From the NCBI GenBank assembly GCA_023846275.1, contig CM043877.1:18520607-18584606 (forward strand): DNA of 64,000 nucleotides, read 5' to 3'. The notes beneath the pieces are model-generated. The model searched no databases. It had not been told where the DNA came from and was given only the letters and a program-made list of their open reading frames with translations. The translations under genes and the position numbers were made by a program. Positions 51,222-63,223 of the stretch are shown piece by piece (the stretch's first letter is position 1; every line of letters begins with the position of its first letter). This DNA is from Vanilla planifolia (Eukaryota; Streptophyta; Magnoliopsida; Asparagales; Orchidaceae).

Positions 51222-54200
51222 ATTATTACATTTAAGAAAATTTTATAAAATATTTTAAAATTAATTTCTCAAAGGCTTTTATAACCATTGTATTTACGAC
51301 ACTTTTATTAAAAATAGTTAATATAATATTTTTGGATAACATGATTAAAGATATTTTATATTTTTGTTTTTAGTTACTTTATTATATTAAAGAGTATGAG
51401 TATCTCAAGAACAGATTAGTTAATGCAATAAAATGTTAACTTGGATTGGTTGTTGATTTCTGTAGTTGAATACTTGAGAGCTAAGCAAATCGACATAGGT
51501 ATCTTAAAAATTAGACTAATTAAGATTATTGAGGGCTTAATTGAGTTGATTTGTCGAAATATTAAAGTATTAAGTTGGTTAGATCATTAATAAGAAATGC
51601 AATCCCTTGATAAGAAGGGGTATTTATTTTCTTTAATAGTTTAAGATTTGTTTTTAATTTTTGAATAGTAGGATTTGTGGGCCAAATTGGAATTAAAAAG
51701 ATTTCTAATGTAGTTTTAGTTCAATTGTAATGGATTTTTTAAAGGTCCTTAGTTGGGGTTAAATATACCTGTATTTGTCATGTTCACAATTCAAACCAAT
51801 TTTTTAGCTTGATTGAGAAAACATTTGAATATTTTTTCATTTTTATTAAAGAATTATTGAACTATGTTTTACTTGTAAGTTACCAAATAAAGATAAGAGA
51901 AAACCTACATTTCATATGCTCCCATACTTGTCCTTCAAAGATTATATTAAATGCATACATTTAAGTAAAAAGAGCCTTTTAAGGATTGATGAGCACATCA
52001 CACGCACACATTCCCTTATTTTATGGCCACAAATATAAACACCTTTTAAAGATATCCAATGCATATGGTTGAACCTTTTAATGCATGGCTAATGTACAAC
52101 CTTGTCTTTTATTGGGTCCTAAACCAAGCTTAAGAGTCATCACAAGGAAAATAATTATCAACAATTTCAAGAATTGACAAATCAAATATTGTATTATGAG
52201 AGCAAAATTACATATCTTCCTCAACCTAAATAAAGGTAACTTAAGAAATATAACCACAACATATTCTCACCTTAGTGTCTCAAACAACCTTTTAAGAACC
52301 CATAGTTTTATGGGTCTCAGTATCCTATCTTATAATATAAGAAATGAGGATGATATACTTAGTTTACAACTTGATATATTGCAAAAATAAGAAATGATAG
52401 TATAACAATAACATAGACACATAACAATATCTTAAACTAAAATCAATCAAGTTAAAGCTTCTTAAAATGTCTTACATTTATAACACTTTGAAGAACATGT
52501 AAGTGGTAGTATTAAGAAGTTATGATTTATCCATGCATTTATCATGAGTGTATGATTCATGCTATATTAATAGTGTCTAAAATATTTATAGTTATAGATA
52601 AAATTCTTGAAAAAGTAAGTAGAAAATATATTCATATTATTTGGATATAAAAGTCTTCAAGAGATAAAGTAAGAAGCATATTTTTGTATTAAAGAATTAT
52701 ATAGATATGGAAGTCTGTAAGAGGTAGATAAAAAATGTTTTTGTATTAAAAAGAATTATATAAAAATAAAAATATTCAAAAAATAAATAAAAAGTTTATT
52801 TTTTATATTAAATACTTATTTATAATCTTTTATTTAAAAGAGCTCTCATGAATAGATGAATGGTAAATTGGTTGTAATTAAAGAAAGTATTTTTTTGTGA
52901 CTTAAGTGTTTGAGTTAACATGGTGGCATTTTTTGGGTTCACTTTACTGAATGAATCTTTACTTTTTTTCTTAAACTTATTATTTATATATTTTTTTAAT
53001 TTAAGTTATTTTACCATATTTTGTATTCTATTTAACTCAAATAATTACTTCATTTCATCCCACAACTCAATCTTCTCTCAATGCACATCTCGACTATTAA
53101 TTAAATGTAATAAAGTAGTATAAAGACTAGTAATGTAATTAAGAAACAACATAAAGTATTAAATATAATAATACATAATAATCTTTAAAGAGAAATTCTA
53201 TATTAATACATTAATAGCCATATGCATTTAGCTTATATAGATACATAAACATTATATAATATTAATATCATAAAATATTCATGTCTTTTCTTTTTTTATA
53301 TTTAATTTCATTTATTATTTTTTTAGATATTTATTTTTAAGCTTAAACTTATTTTATGACCTCTATCCTAACTCTTAAGAGAACTTTATATCTTATCATC
53401 ATAAGTCTTAATGCTCTAACATGTTTTGACCTTATCCTTATGTATCCATGACACCAAAAAGTGAAGTATCTCATCTTCACTATCAATCTTTACCCTTATT
53501 GTGAACATCTTATGTTAATAGAGAATAAGACATTCTTATATGTTGGAGTCCGGTGCCCATGATATTAAAAATGAAGTATTTCATTAATAATAGTCTTACT
53601 CCTAAACACCAATAGTCACAAAGTATTATAACAAAATCAAAGCTTATGTAAGTTGTTCTATGCTATTAAAAGTTCTCACATCATTATGCATTTCATAATA
53701 ATAAATAAGTATTTTTAATAATCTATTTACATCATAGTTATTTGGTTTAACTTCTTTATAATTTTAAGAATTCTTTTTCACAAACTTCTTTTTCATTTAT
53801 TTGTCATCTACATATTTTAAATAATTCATAATACATTTATTAATAATAATTTAATTTTTATTTTCAACTTATAAATGAGCACTTTTAAAGGTTATTCTAA
53901 ATCATCACTTAATAAACTATCATTTTTTATATTTATTTTACCATATTTTATAGGATGATTACCCTTATCATATTGTACAATCTGCATCTACGGTTGTCAA
54001 ATTACTGATTGTATAAGTGATCTCTATTAATCATACATGAATTGATTATACATGCCTAATCCCTCTTTTGTAAATGTACGAACCATAGCACAAACCTTAT
54101 TGTATAAAGGATTGGATATATCATATATTTTGAGCTTTTTATCAATTGATCATAGTAATCTAATACCCCTCTTATACTCATATGATCAAATAAATGATCT

Positions 54201-55630
54201 ATCCTAATAGGCATTGCATATTATATCATATTCGTCTGACAAATTTTTCATACAAGTATGATTCACATAAATATTCAATCAAACAAGACAATCTCTAGAT
54301 TAAGGAATAAATAACTTATAGTGTTGAATAATCCGAATGTCATATTAGTATGATGCATTGACAACCACCATTTCACTCTTAAATTGAGAAATAATAATGG
54401 TCTCCAACCACCATAGTTTTCAAACAAAACTTACATTCAATTTCTTTTCATTCAAAGCAACACAAATTAATTTTATTCACAAAGATGAAAGGAGATCTTA
54501 CCTTAGTATGTGATTTTTTCCAAGAGATGAAGTAAAAAATCTTTTCCTTTTTACAAGCTTTTTCTTATGTATGATAAATTAAACTTTTATTAGGTTCTGA
54601 TTTAGAGACTATAATATTAGTGATACTTAACAGATTATTTAGAAATGTTAAAGGATATCATATACTAATTAGGGTTTGGTGACATGTGTAGCATTTTATA
54701 ATTAACTATTCTTCAAATTTGTAACATGAATTATTAAGTATAGTTGGATGACAATACTGCAAGAGTTAATAATAAGTTTTATTGAATAGTTTTATCATAT
54801 TCAATTTTACAAAAATGAAAAAAGGTAAATTTTATTTGGAGTACTTCAATAGAAGAAAATGAAACTTTAATTTTAAATTATTACTTAAAAAATAAAAGTT
54901 ATTGAAAGAGTACACCTTTTTGGTGATGATGGCTTATAGTTTCTTTTGAAGTTGGCATGTTGAGCATCAAAGATGGAAAATGGTGATGAGGTGGAGGTTT
55001 GGGTTAGTGAGAAAGTTTGAATAAAGAGATAATGAGATGGTAGGCTAAGATTTGAAGCCTTGTTGAGGAAGGTAATAGTTTGATGGTTTGGTTGAGAGTA
55101 AAAAGGTTGGTGAAGACTTGAGGATCTTGAAAGAAATGGAAATTCATTTGATAGTCAACTTTCTTAGTAGAAGGTCTCTCACCTTCAATCCTTATTTCTT
55201 ACAATGGAAGAGAAAGTTAGAATCTCTCCAACTTGAGTTGGGTGTACACTTTTTACTCGTAAAGATGAAAGTATACAAATAAGAGTATTACAATGAGAGA
55301 GTATCTTATCTTCTATTTATAGATAAATGAGAGCTCAATAATTATGCATAAGAAAAAAGAAAATTAAATATACTTTAGAAACATATAAGCATAGGAAATA
55401 TGAGAAGTTAATCATGGAAAAAGATAATATTTTGAGTTACATTATCTAAGAATTCAAAAGAGATCTTTACAATTCTAAGATTTTAACTTTAAGTGGATAT
55501 AAGATAAGATAATTTTGGAGCTAAATTATTTAAGAATCCAATAGAGATATTTAAAATTCTAAGACATTTAACTCCAAGTGAGCCAAATTAAATATAAAAT
55601 ATAAAATGTATAAAAAAATATGTAATTATG
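51222..55630. repeat. Tandem segmental duplication, unit B (about 4.41 kb)
   Basis: A collinear copy of unit A, directly adjacent in the same orientation, at perhaps 85-90% identity by eye with scattered small indels. It ends near aaaaaatatgtaattatgc, which matches the microhomology at both other boundaries. The contents are as in unit A, including an LTR-like piece at about 52540-53105. Confidence 0.9.
52540..53105 (+). repeat. LTR-like piece inside unit B
   Basis: The duplicate of 48090-48640. It shares the same order of words with the small LTR element's LTRs. Confidence 0.65.
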
Positions 55631-55920
55631 CAACATGACGATCTGATGTCAAAGATGATGCGACTAGGATGCCAACCCTAGGCGAGACAGATGATGATAA
55701 TTGATGATGATAGGAGGGCAGGTGGTAAACCACTGGCTAGGTGAAATTGGGTGACTTTGGAGCCTTGGGTGGCCTAGCGATGGTGGGAAACTAGTTGATG
55801 TGGGGCAACTAGGCGACAACGATCGGGAGTAGCATACGACTAGGTGATGATGGAATATTGGTGATAGTGTGTGAAGCACACATAGGAACCAATATCAATG
55901 GTGACATATTTTATTATAAA
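55631..55920. repeat. GATG/GGTG-rich low-complexity block
   Basis: A purine- and G-rich stretch with repeated gatgatg, ctaggcgac and ctaggtgatg words, unlike the AT-rich surroundings. A 71-codon minus frame across it is rich in Ser, Pro and His, as expected from translating such a repeat. It looks like a degraded minisatellite. Confidence 0.5.
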
Positions 55921-56399
55921 GTTTTCCTAGATGAATAGAGTAAAAATAGTAGAGATAATTATAGGAAAAAATAAAGTATGGTAGTCAACTCTTGTGATTG
56001 ACAAAGATGAATAATAGAAATAGGATTTGTCTCCAACACCTCAAGCACTCATGAAGCACAAGAAGATATATCCTCTTATTTAAATTAGAAGATAAGCTTT
56101 TTTATAACATGTAATTCTTTTTTTTTCCATATTTTTCTAATTAAAAATTCATAAAATATTCAAATAATCTCCAAAAAATAACAAAATATGTACTTGTGCA
56201 TTCCTTATGATGTGACCTTCACAAAGGTATGTGTAAATCTAAGATTTGGTCATTATCATCCAAGTATGCTTATCAAGATGCATGCTAATTAAAATATTCC
56301 TAAGTTTTGAATTTATAATACACATATCCAATCTCTTAAACATGATTTTGATTAAATTTTGAAGTTAATTAAGTAGATAACTACAATTTCCTCACCTTA
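55921..56399. other. AT-rich spacer, no gene seen
   Basis: I see nothing recognisable. It may include the 3' LTR remains of the minus-strand gypsy relic that follows. Confidence 0.35.
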
Positions 56400-57840
56400 T
56401 AAAAGCATCATCTTGAAATTTAAAACAATTATGGGTATTATCATAGTATATTTTATTTCACTTCTTATGTTGCTTCCCTTTCTGTTTGATTCTTCCAAAG
56501 CCCCTTTAACATGCAAATGACTTAGTTTCTCATTCTTTTTTCTTATTTTGCTAGGACCTTAACTAGCTACTCCTAATAAGACATGTTGGGTTGGAGCACT
56601 TTCTCTTCTAGATCATAGTGAATTATGTGAGATGGATTAAAAATATATCTTCTTAATGAAGAAACTTGAAAGACATCATGCACATTGAACATATGAGGAG
56701 GAAACTAATGCTTTCTAATATTTAGAATACTCCAATATTTTTGGGTTTAAGTTTGCTTGCTTTACCAAATATGATAACCCATTTTAAGATACTCACTTTA
56801 AGAAACACATGCTTTCTCATCTATAATTCAACATTCCTATGTTTTTCATCAAAATATTTCTTTTAACAATTTTGAGAAATCTCAATCTTGTCTCTAATAA
56901 TTTTTAAGTTTCATTGTGGCTTCATCAACAAATTTAATACCAATTAATTATTTTTCTTTACCCTGAAACAAACATAATGGAGATAAACACTTCTTTTCTT
57001 ATAAGGCTTCATATTGAGCCATTCTAATATTAGCATAAAAATTATTGTTGTCAAACTCTATTAAAGGTAAGTGATATTCCCAATTAGCCCCAATTTGACA
57101 CATAAAGTTATATCAAATCTTTAAGTGTTTTGATTATCCTTTTAGTCTAGTCTTCTATTTGAGGGTGTAAAGTAGTACTAAATTTCAACTGAGTATAAAT
57201 GGTTGTATGCCCCTTCTTCCTAATTTATGGAGTAAGTTTGGGATCACTTTTGAAAAATACTACATTTGGAATACCATGTAATCTTATAATTTACTACACA
57301 TACAAATGGGTTAATTTTTATAGAATAAGTGATTTTGATAAATAAGAACTACTACTAGTAGAATTAATTCTTGTAGGGGTTCTAAGCAGCCCAACAATGA
57401 AAGCCATAGTTATATATTTCCACTTTTACTTAGAGATAGACAAAGGTTGTGGGAAAACATTAAGCATTTGTTGTTCACCTATCGTATTGGTATACAAGAC
57501 ATCATTTCACTTACTTTGTCACATCTCATATCATTCCAAGGCATTTAATAATTTTGTTTTAATTCCCTACATAGTTTATTATTTCTTGGATGGATAAAAT
57601 ACTTACAGTTGTAGCATCAGATAACATCAAATGCTTAAGTTACTAGTCAATAGGTATCCACAACATTCTCTTCAATCTTAGCACATCAATCTCATTAAGA
57701 TAAAACTAGATTCTCATCCATTCGTAATCCTCTAAATTAAATGATTATATTTCTCATCTTTTTTTGGTCTTCCTTTATAGAAAATAGGCAATTAAGCCTT
57801 ACCAAAAGTTGATACGACAACCAACATTTCGGTACATAGC
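56400..57840 (-). pseudogene. Ty3/gypsy integrase fragment (broken, minus)
   Basis: On minus, short pieces of the integrase core are readable in changing frames, including KWKYITMAFIVGLLRTPTR at about 57430-57370 and FTPSNRRLD near 57180-57150. A stretch such as ITMAFI and MKPYKK further down is followed by C-terminal remains. Stops are frequent. Domain assignment comes from order after the RNase H fragment as well as from these words. Confidence 0.7.
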
Positions 57841-57869
57841 TCCTTCCAAGTCAATCAATTTCAAAAGAA

Positions 57870-58230
57870 ATCTATTTTTGTTCTAGGTACTCAATTAGAT
57901 ATAGGGTTTCCTTCTTACTTAATGCATCAATAATCACATTAGCTCTTCTTACATAAAAAGTTAATAGCCAAGTCATAATTTTTAATAAATGCAAGTACCT
58001 TCTTAGTTTCAAATTTAATTCCTTTTGAGTAAAAATGTATTTCAAACTTTGGTGATTTGTAAATCCTTCACATTTCACTGCCTAAAGATAAAGCCTTTAA
58101 ATTTTGAGAGCAAAGACTATAATAACTAACTCCAAATCATATATATGATAGTTCTTTTTATGAGGTTTTAGTTGCTTAGAGGCATTAGCAGCTACTTTAT
58201 TGTTTTGCATCAAAACACGCCCTAACCCTA
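57870..58230 (-). pseudogene. Ty3/gypsy RNase H fragment, C-terminal part (minus)
   Basis: An open stretch at 57872-58078 carries SLKYIFTQKELNLKLRRYL and RRANVIIDALSKKE, both diagnostic of gypsy RNase H, and upstream KQLKPHKKNYHIYDLEL is readable. It ends at the TSD of the nested LTR. The domain's first part lies on the other side of the insertion at about 61400-61470. Confidence 0.88.
58226..58230. other. Target-site duplication, left (CCCTA)
   Basis: CCCTA directly precedes TGTTACACC and is repeated exactly at 61400-61404. Confidence 0.92.
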
Positions 58231-58960
58231 TGTTACACCCCATTTTTTCCTAGGCTGATTTTTGGCATACATTTTTTTTTTTTTTTTTTTACATATAGAC
58301 AGCTCAGATCGTCCCATACCAACCTGAGTAGCCTATGAAAAACATAGGATATAACACATCATTACACACCTACTTTCCTTAACAATGTGGATCCCATCTC
58401 CCGGGTACACCGTCAAATCAGGTTCATGACTCCTGAATTAACAGATGGACTCGCGCAATGTTACTCCTACTAGACCCAATACTCCTAACCCATACCGATA
58501 GGAGAACCGGTCTAATAGAAGTCTGAACCCCCACGGTTAAGTTCCATAGTCATGTAATGACCTCACCATCAAAAATAAAATACATAACATCCTCAGATAA
58601 AATATGGCACTCCACACACTATACCACCAAGACAATAAAGTAAAACAGTGAATGGAAACTACATCACATCACAAGAATAAGATCCAAGTCCAACAAATAC
58701 AATATCATCCAACTAGATACATAAGTCAGAATCACCCTCACATAATACAAGACATAAAAATAACAGTCTCACTGAATACATCCAACAGCAACAATCAACT
58801 AACCAGAATGTCTCGGATAATCACATATCAGATCTCCTCCACTAGCCTACTGATCACGATCCCACCTAAAGCTGGGTGGCGTCAAGTCTGCCGAGCCACT
58901 GGAAAAATATAGATAAAAAGGAATGAGCTACGCCCAGTAGGAAAGACAGCTAGTAAAAAC

Positions 58961-59152
58961 TCACATGCAAGAGAAGGATAATAGCAAAAGTATAGGAATA
59001 CAGCATAACAATGTAGGGTGGATAGGCACTCTCAGTCCCAGACTCCGACCAACCACAGTCACCCCAGTCACACCAGAGTAGCTCTCCTCTGGGCTTCCAG
59101 GTAGCGTGCCAGTGGGAACGCCCATCTCGAAACACGCATGGCGCCTAAGCAC
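58961..59152 (-). other. Conserved 63-codon frame inside solo LTR 2
   Basis: The same length and near-identical sequence as 25310-25501 (about 58 of 63 residues equal), starting MLRRHACFEMGVPTG. The terminal LLLLSFSCM is hydrophobic. No known domain. Confidence 0.4.
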
Positions 59153-59474
59153 CCGACACCGCAGCGTCTCTCGTCAATCAATCTCCTGGAGACTATAGAC
59201 AAATCCAGTCACAAAATCTCTAGCCAACGTGAGACACCCCTGCCACCCTAAGGCGCGCAGGCCTACACACATGGACCAGGAGAGATCGACTCAGCCACCG
59301 TCCCAAGGAGTCCTCTACCAACAACTTCCATAGAAGCTCACGCCCCTACAGTCATTGCCAATCTCTAACTCCAAGATCCGGCAACATGTGTCCAGGTACA
59401 ACAAGGCGCATACCAGTCCACATGTATACTGTGGAAGCTAAGTCTGAACCGCACAGTTACCTACCACAACTACC

Positions 59475-59711
59475 CTAAAACATCATATAGGGTCTATAGT
59501 AGTCCGGTCCAGTATGCCAATCCATAAAATATGCCAACACTGAATAAACTGACTCAATCCATGCCGTTGCCATCAAGGCAACACAACTGTCAATTACTGA
59601 CTGTTCTGGTAGCATCCATGTACCATACTTCTGTCTGACTGTTTCCAGCTGTACTGTCATCACTGATAACATTTTTCCCCACTTCAGGAAATTTTTAAAT
59701 TCCGTCATCAA
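59475..59711 (-). other. Conserved frame inside solo LTR 2
   Basis: The last 65 codons match 25879-26076 with about seven differences. It is extended at its N-terminus by 13 codons because the upstream block differs between copies. No known domain. Confidence 0.35.
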
Positions 59712-59719
59712 TTTCCGTC

Positions 59720-60050
59720 TTTATCCATTTTTTCGAAATTCGGAATAGTTTCCGAGTTTAATTCCTCATATATCTTATTTCCAAAATTCGAATTAATTTC
59801 CGAATTAAATATTCTGCATTTTCTTTTTCCCAAAAATTCGGGATAAATTTCCGAATTTAATTCCTCCCGTCTTTCCTCTTCCGCGCCGCATTAAAATTAA
59901 ATAAATCATTTCCGAAAATTTAAATTCCACATATTTTCCGAAAATTCGGATTAAAAATTTTTCCACATATTTTCCGAAAATTCGGATTAAAAAAAATTCC
60001 ACATATTTTCCGAAAATTAGGATTAATTTCCGAATTAAGTTTTTCCTCCG
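59720..60050. repeat. Hairpin-rich TTCGG/CCGAA block with 36-bp tandem repeat, LTR copy 2
   Basis: Words of the form AATTCGG and CCGAATT alternate many times, so neighbouring copies can pair. At 59927-60034 a 36-bp unit (ccacatattttccgaaaatt plus cggattaaa-type sequence) is repeated about 2.7 times, with copies from 59927, 59963 and 59999. Copy 1 has a shorter, different version at 26100-26300. Confidence 0.8.
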
Positions 60051-60684
60051 CCGTTCGTCCGCGCCCGCGTTCCGCTGAACCGGGTTTCGCTGCCGGTTCG
60101 GAAAAAACCGCGCTGAACCGCGAACCCACCGGTCGAACCTTTAAATCAAATTTTCCAGCCGACGTTTAGTATTTAAATATTATTAATTATTAATTAATTA
60201 CAATTATTTAATTAACTAAGCTGAAATTAATCTAATCCATCTCCTTCCTCCGCCCGGCGCCTGCGAAACCCTAGCCGACGATTCCTCCGGGAAATTCCGT
60301 TTTCCCCGTCGATTTCCGGCGACCGAGATCAAGGCGAAGCAAAATCCGATGTTCATACTATCCTAATTTGTCAATAATACCACTAATTTCTAAGATTCAA
60401 TCAAATTTCCCGCCGAAGTTTTCATCCGATCCTCATTTAACAATTTATGAAATTAAACGAACAATCTATGAAATTAAACAATTTTCAGCATTTGATACAA
60501 TCTTAACATGATTAAATTCCATAATAGAATCATCAATTGCTCGGTAAAATTTCCAATTTGACGGGTATAATTTTTTTCGAAAACCCTAAAATGCTAAAAT
60601 CAATAATTTGCATTAATAATTTTCAAAAACCACAATTCGCATGCTCCGGTAGCTAATTGCAAAATAATCCATATTTTTAAATTG

Positions 60685-60882
60685 CTAATTAACTAATTTA
60701 AGCCGAAATTTCCTACCTTTCTTCTCCGGCGACGGTGGCGACGGTGAAGCTCGCACGCGACCAACCGCTACTCCTCGCCGAACGAAACCGGTACCAATCG
60801 ATTCTCCTCGATCACGCGAACCTCCAGGTACAAAAAGCCCCTTGAAAGGCTGCCGTAAAATATCGCCGTCCGCCGCGAACAC
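60685..60882 (-). other. Leader reading frame in the solo LTR (65 codons)
   Basis: Downstream of the weak TATA-like box, the frame contains GLFVPGGSRDRGESIGTGFV and then RASPSPPSPEKKG. A matching frame reading GLFVPGDSRDRGESIETKFV is visible in copy 1 around 27043-26930 on minus, where an upstream start is not obvious. The frame ends near the splice-donor-like GTAGGAA. It could be a short leader peptide or simply a GC-rich open stretch. Confidence 0.35.
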
Positions 60883-61399
60883 CTCGTCTCCGGCCGCCGT
60901 TCGAAACCCTAAGGGCCGAAACGGTTCGGGTTAAATACCCCGCTTAAACCGGTAATAACCCGTTAAGAACCCATTAAGCGCCGGTTGACCTTCTAAAACG
61001 CCGCTTAACACCCGATCAGCCGGTTAATCTCCACCGCTGATCTCGTCCGTCCGATCCGCTTATCCGCGGCTTATCCGAACGCACGCGCAAACGCACCTCG
61101 GCGAACCGCCCCCGCCTTCGCTGAACCGCTCTGGTCCGGTTCACGCGCGGTAAAAACCAAATTCCGGTTTAAAAATCTAATTAACCGATTTAAATAGATT
61201 TTCGAATTTCCAAAAATCCAATTAAACAGGGAAAATTACTTAAAAATTTCCTCGGTGCTCTGAAAAATCCCCAGAAATTTTCAGAAATTCTAATAGCCTC
61301 CAATTGAGCTCCTGGCTCATCCTACTATCGATTTGAAATCATCCAAGCCATAATTTAATTATTGAAGATTAAACCTATAATATTTTACCGGGTATAACA

Positions 61400-61404
61400 C
61401 CCTA
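61400..61404. other. Target-site duplication, right (CCCTA)
   Basis: An exact repeat of 58226-58230 directly after the terminal TATAACA. Confidence 0.92.
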
Positions 61405-62110
61405 GAGTAAAGAATCATTAAAAACTTGACATCCATCAAGTCTTTTGGTAATACCAAAATTGGGATTGTTAGAAATGTTTATTTCAATTTCACAAAGCTT
61501 TTCTCATATTTTGCATCTCATTCAAACTTTTTTGCTTTTTGGTCTAGCTTTAGATATTAGTTTATTACTAGGTACCAACTAAATTTCAAACTCACTTTCA
61601 TTATTTGGTTGTAGACTAAGCCATTCCTTAGAAAATAGATCATAGAACTCATAAAACTCTAAAACCTCTTATGGCTCACCATACTTTTGATTTGTAGACA
61701 TAATCAATAGACAAAATCCTTCATTGCTTTTATTAGTAATTTTTATGCCTTAAGTGCATAAATGATGGGAATTCCTCCCTCTATCAAAGAAGATTACATT
61801 TTCTCTATCTGAGGTAATCAATTTTGTTCTCTTTCCTACATCATCAATAATTGTATGGTACTTAGCTAATCTATGCCCAAAACAATGTCAAATTTAGTTA
61901 ATAAAAAATAAGCAACTCAATATAAAATTTCCTCCAACTTAATTATATCTCTCTCCAAACATATGTATCCACTAGGAATTCACTCCCATTCAATAATATC
62001 ATAGATAATAGATTATTCATTTGATATATATTGACAAGAAATGTATCCTACATATGATGTGATATAAATGAATAAGAAACACAACTATCAAGTAAAACAT
62101 CTATAGACAA
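61405..62110 (-). pseudogene. Ty3/gypsy protease, linker and RNase H start (broken, minus)
   Basis: LDSCVSYSFISHHM at 62051-62092 on minus is the aspartic protease active-site region, with the catalytic Asp followed by Ser-Cys where Ser-Gly is usual. Further on, KARPKSKK (about 61552-61530) marks the linker before RT, and GITKRLDGCQVFNDSLL (about 61455-61405) already belongs to RNase H. RT itself is missing. The remainder is interrupted by stops. Confidence 0.78.
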
Positions 62111-62199
62111 CTGTTTACATAAAAAACACAATGGTTTACTTGAGAATTTAGTTATATTAGAGTAGAAATAAGGTGAAATCACTATCAATTTTATCTCAA

Positions 62200-63060
62200 A
62201 ATTTTCAAGTGCTCATGTAGGCTACATTGTAAGTTGGGTGATAGTGGACCGGTTGGTTAGATTAGCTCATTTCTTAGCCATGAGGAAGATAGATTAGGAA
62301 AGTTTTAGATGTAGAATGGTCATGTACTTCGAGTTCTCAAAGTGATCATTTTAGATCATGATACAAAGTTTACATTCTAGCTTTAAAATTATTTTTATAA
62401 TCATAGCCTATAATCTCCAAAATTGATGGGCAATCAGAAAGGAAGATTTAGATATTAGAGGATCTCTTAAGGCTTAGTATGTAGACCAACTTCTTAGATT
62501 GGTTTAGTTGGTTTTCACTTATATAGTTTATATACAATAATAACTATTAGTTGGCCATTAACATGGCATCATATAAGGCTTTGTAAGATCAATGTTATAG
62601 ATCTCCTTTATGTTGGGTTGAGGGTTAGTTTAGGTAGCTATTTAGATCCCAAATTATAGAAGAGATTACTAAAAAGATACATATATTTTAAAAGAGATTT
62701 TAGATAATGCAAGGCCATTAGAAGAAATACTTTGATGATAAGTGTATCACGGTCAACCTTAAAGTTGGAGATAAGGCATTCCTTAATGTTAACCTAATAT
62801 GAGGATTATTCAGATTTGGAAAGGCTTTCAAGTTGTAACCTAGGTACATTAGGCCTTATCAAATTTTGGAGAAAACTAGAATAGTGGCTTGTAGACTATC
62901 ATTTCGATAGGCTTTAGTATGCATACATGATGTCTTTTAAGTATCTATTTTGAAGAAAGATGTGCTAGACCCATCACATATTCTTTAAAAGGGACTACAG
63001 ATTTCTAGTTATAGTCAGATGTGTCATATTAAGAGAAATCAATGCATATTTTGGAGTTCA
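62200..63060 (+). pseudogene. Ty3/gypsy integrase fragment on plus (broken)
   Basis: Readable pieces are WVIVDRLVRLAHFLAMR at 62235-62285, RSPLCWVE at 62599-62622 and VGDKAFLNVN at 62764-62793, covering the catalytic core to the C-terminal domain in order. Frame changes and stops break it. It is oriented opposite to the relic just upstream, so it belongs to a different element, truncated at its left end near 62170. Confidence 0.85.
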
Positions 63061-63213
63061 ATATCAAGAAATAAATAAATTAGTGACTCCTTATGTCTAA
63101 GGTTCTTTGGAATAAGCAAGATGAGTAGGAGGCTACCTAAGAAGTGGAAAGCAAGGTTCAAAGCAAGTGGTTAGAGCTATTCTTTAGATTTTGAGGTTGA
63201 AATCACAATTAAG

Positions 63214-63222
63214 CTGGGGAGA
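63214..63222 (+). other. Polypurine tract of the plus-strand gypsy relic
   Basis: CTGGGGAGA, about 150 bp after the last pol-like sequence, directly precedes an LTR-like start, as expected for a Ty3/gypsy element. Confidence 0.65.
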
Positions 63223-63223
63223 T

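Larger units (their letters stand above)
58231..61399 (-). mobile_element. Solo LTR of the same large-LTR family, copy 2 (3169 bp), nested in a gypsy relic
   Basis: It starts TGTTACACCCC and ends CGGGTATAACA like copy 1, with identical CCCTA flanks. The first kilobase and a half is nearly identical to copy 1 (24596 onward), but 59690-60200 diverges strongly from the matching 26080-26470, and then similarity resumes. Sense is probably minus, as for copy 1. No internal region remains. The insertion splits the RNase H coding remnant of an older element. Confidence 0.94.
56400..62110 (-). mobile_element. Ty3/gypsy relic on minus, split by a nested solo LTR and with the RT deleted
   Basis: Read on minus, the order is protease (62051-62092), protease-RT linker (to about 61530), a jump to the start of RNase H (about 61470-61400), a foreign solo LTR (61399-58231), the rest of RNase H (58230-57870) and integrase (about 57840-56900), trailing to about 56400. 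The whole RT domain is absent at 61530-61470, an old internal deletion. Stops and shifts occur throughout. The relic predates the nested LTR. Confidence 0.85.

Noticed and set aside
47750..52390. Paired frames in the 4.4-kb duplication (47750-47959 and 52196-52390) as a duplicated gene
   Set aside because: They resemble each other only because the DNA is duplicated; lengths differ, there are many replacement changes and no known domain.
55664..55879. A Ser/Pro/His-rich minus frame as a secreted or structural protein
   Set aside because: It translates a GATG/GGTG low-complexity block; there is no signal peptide or conserved motif.
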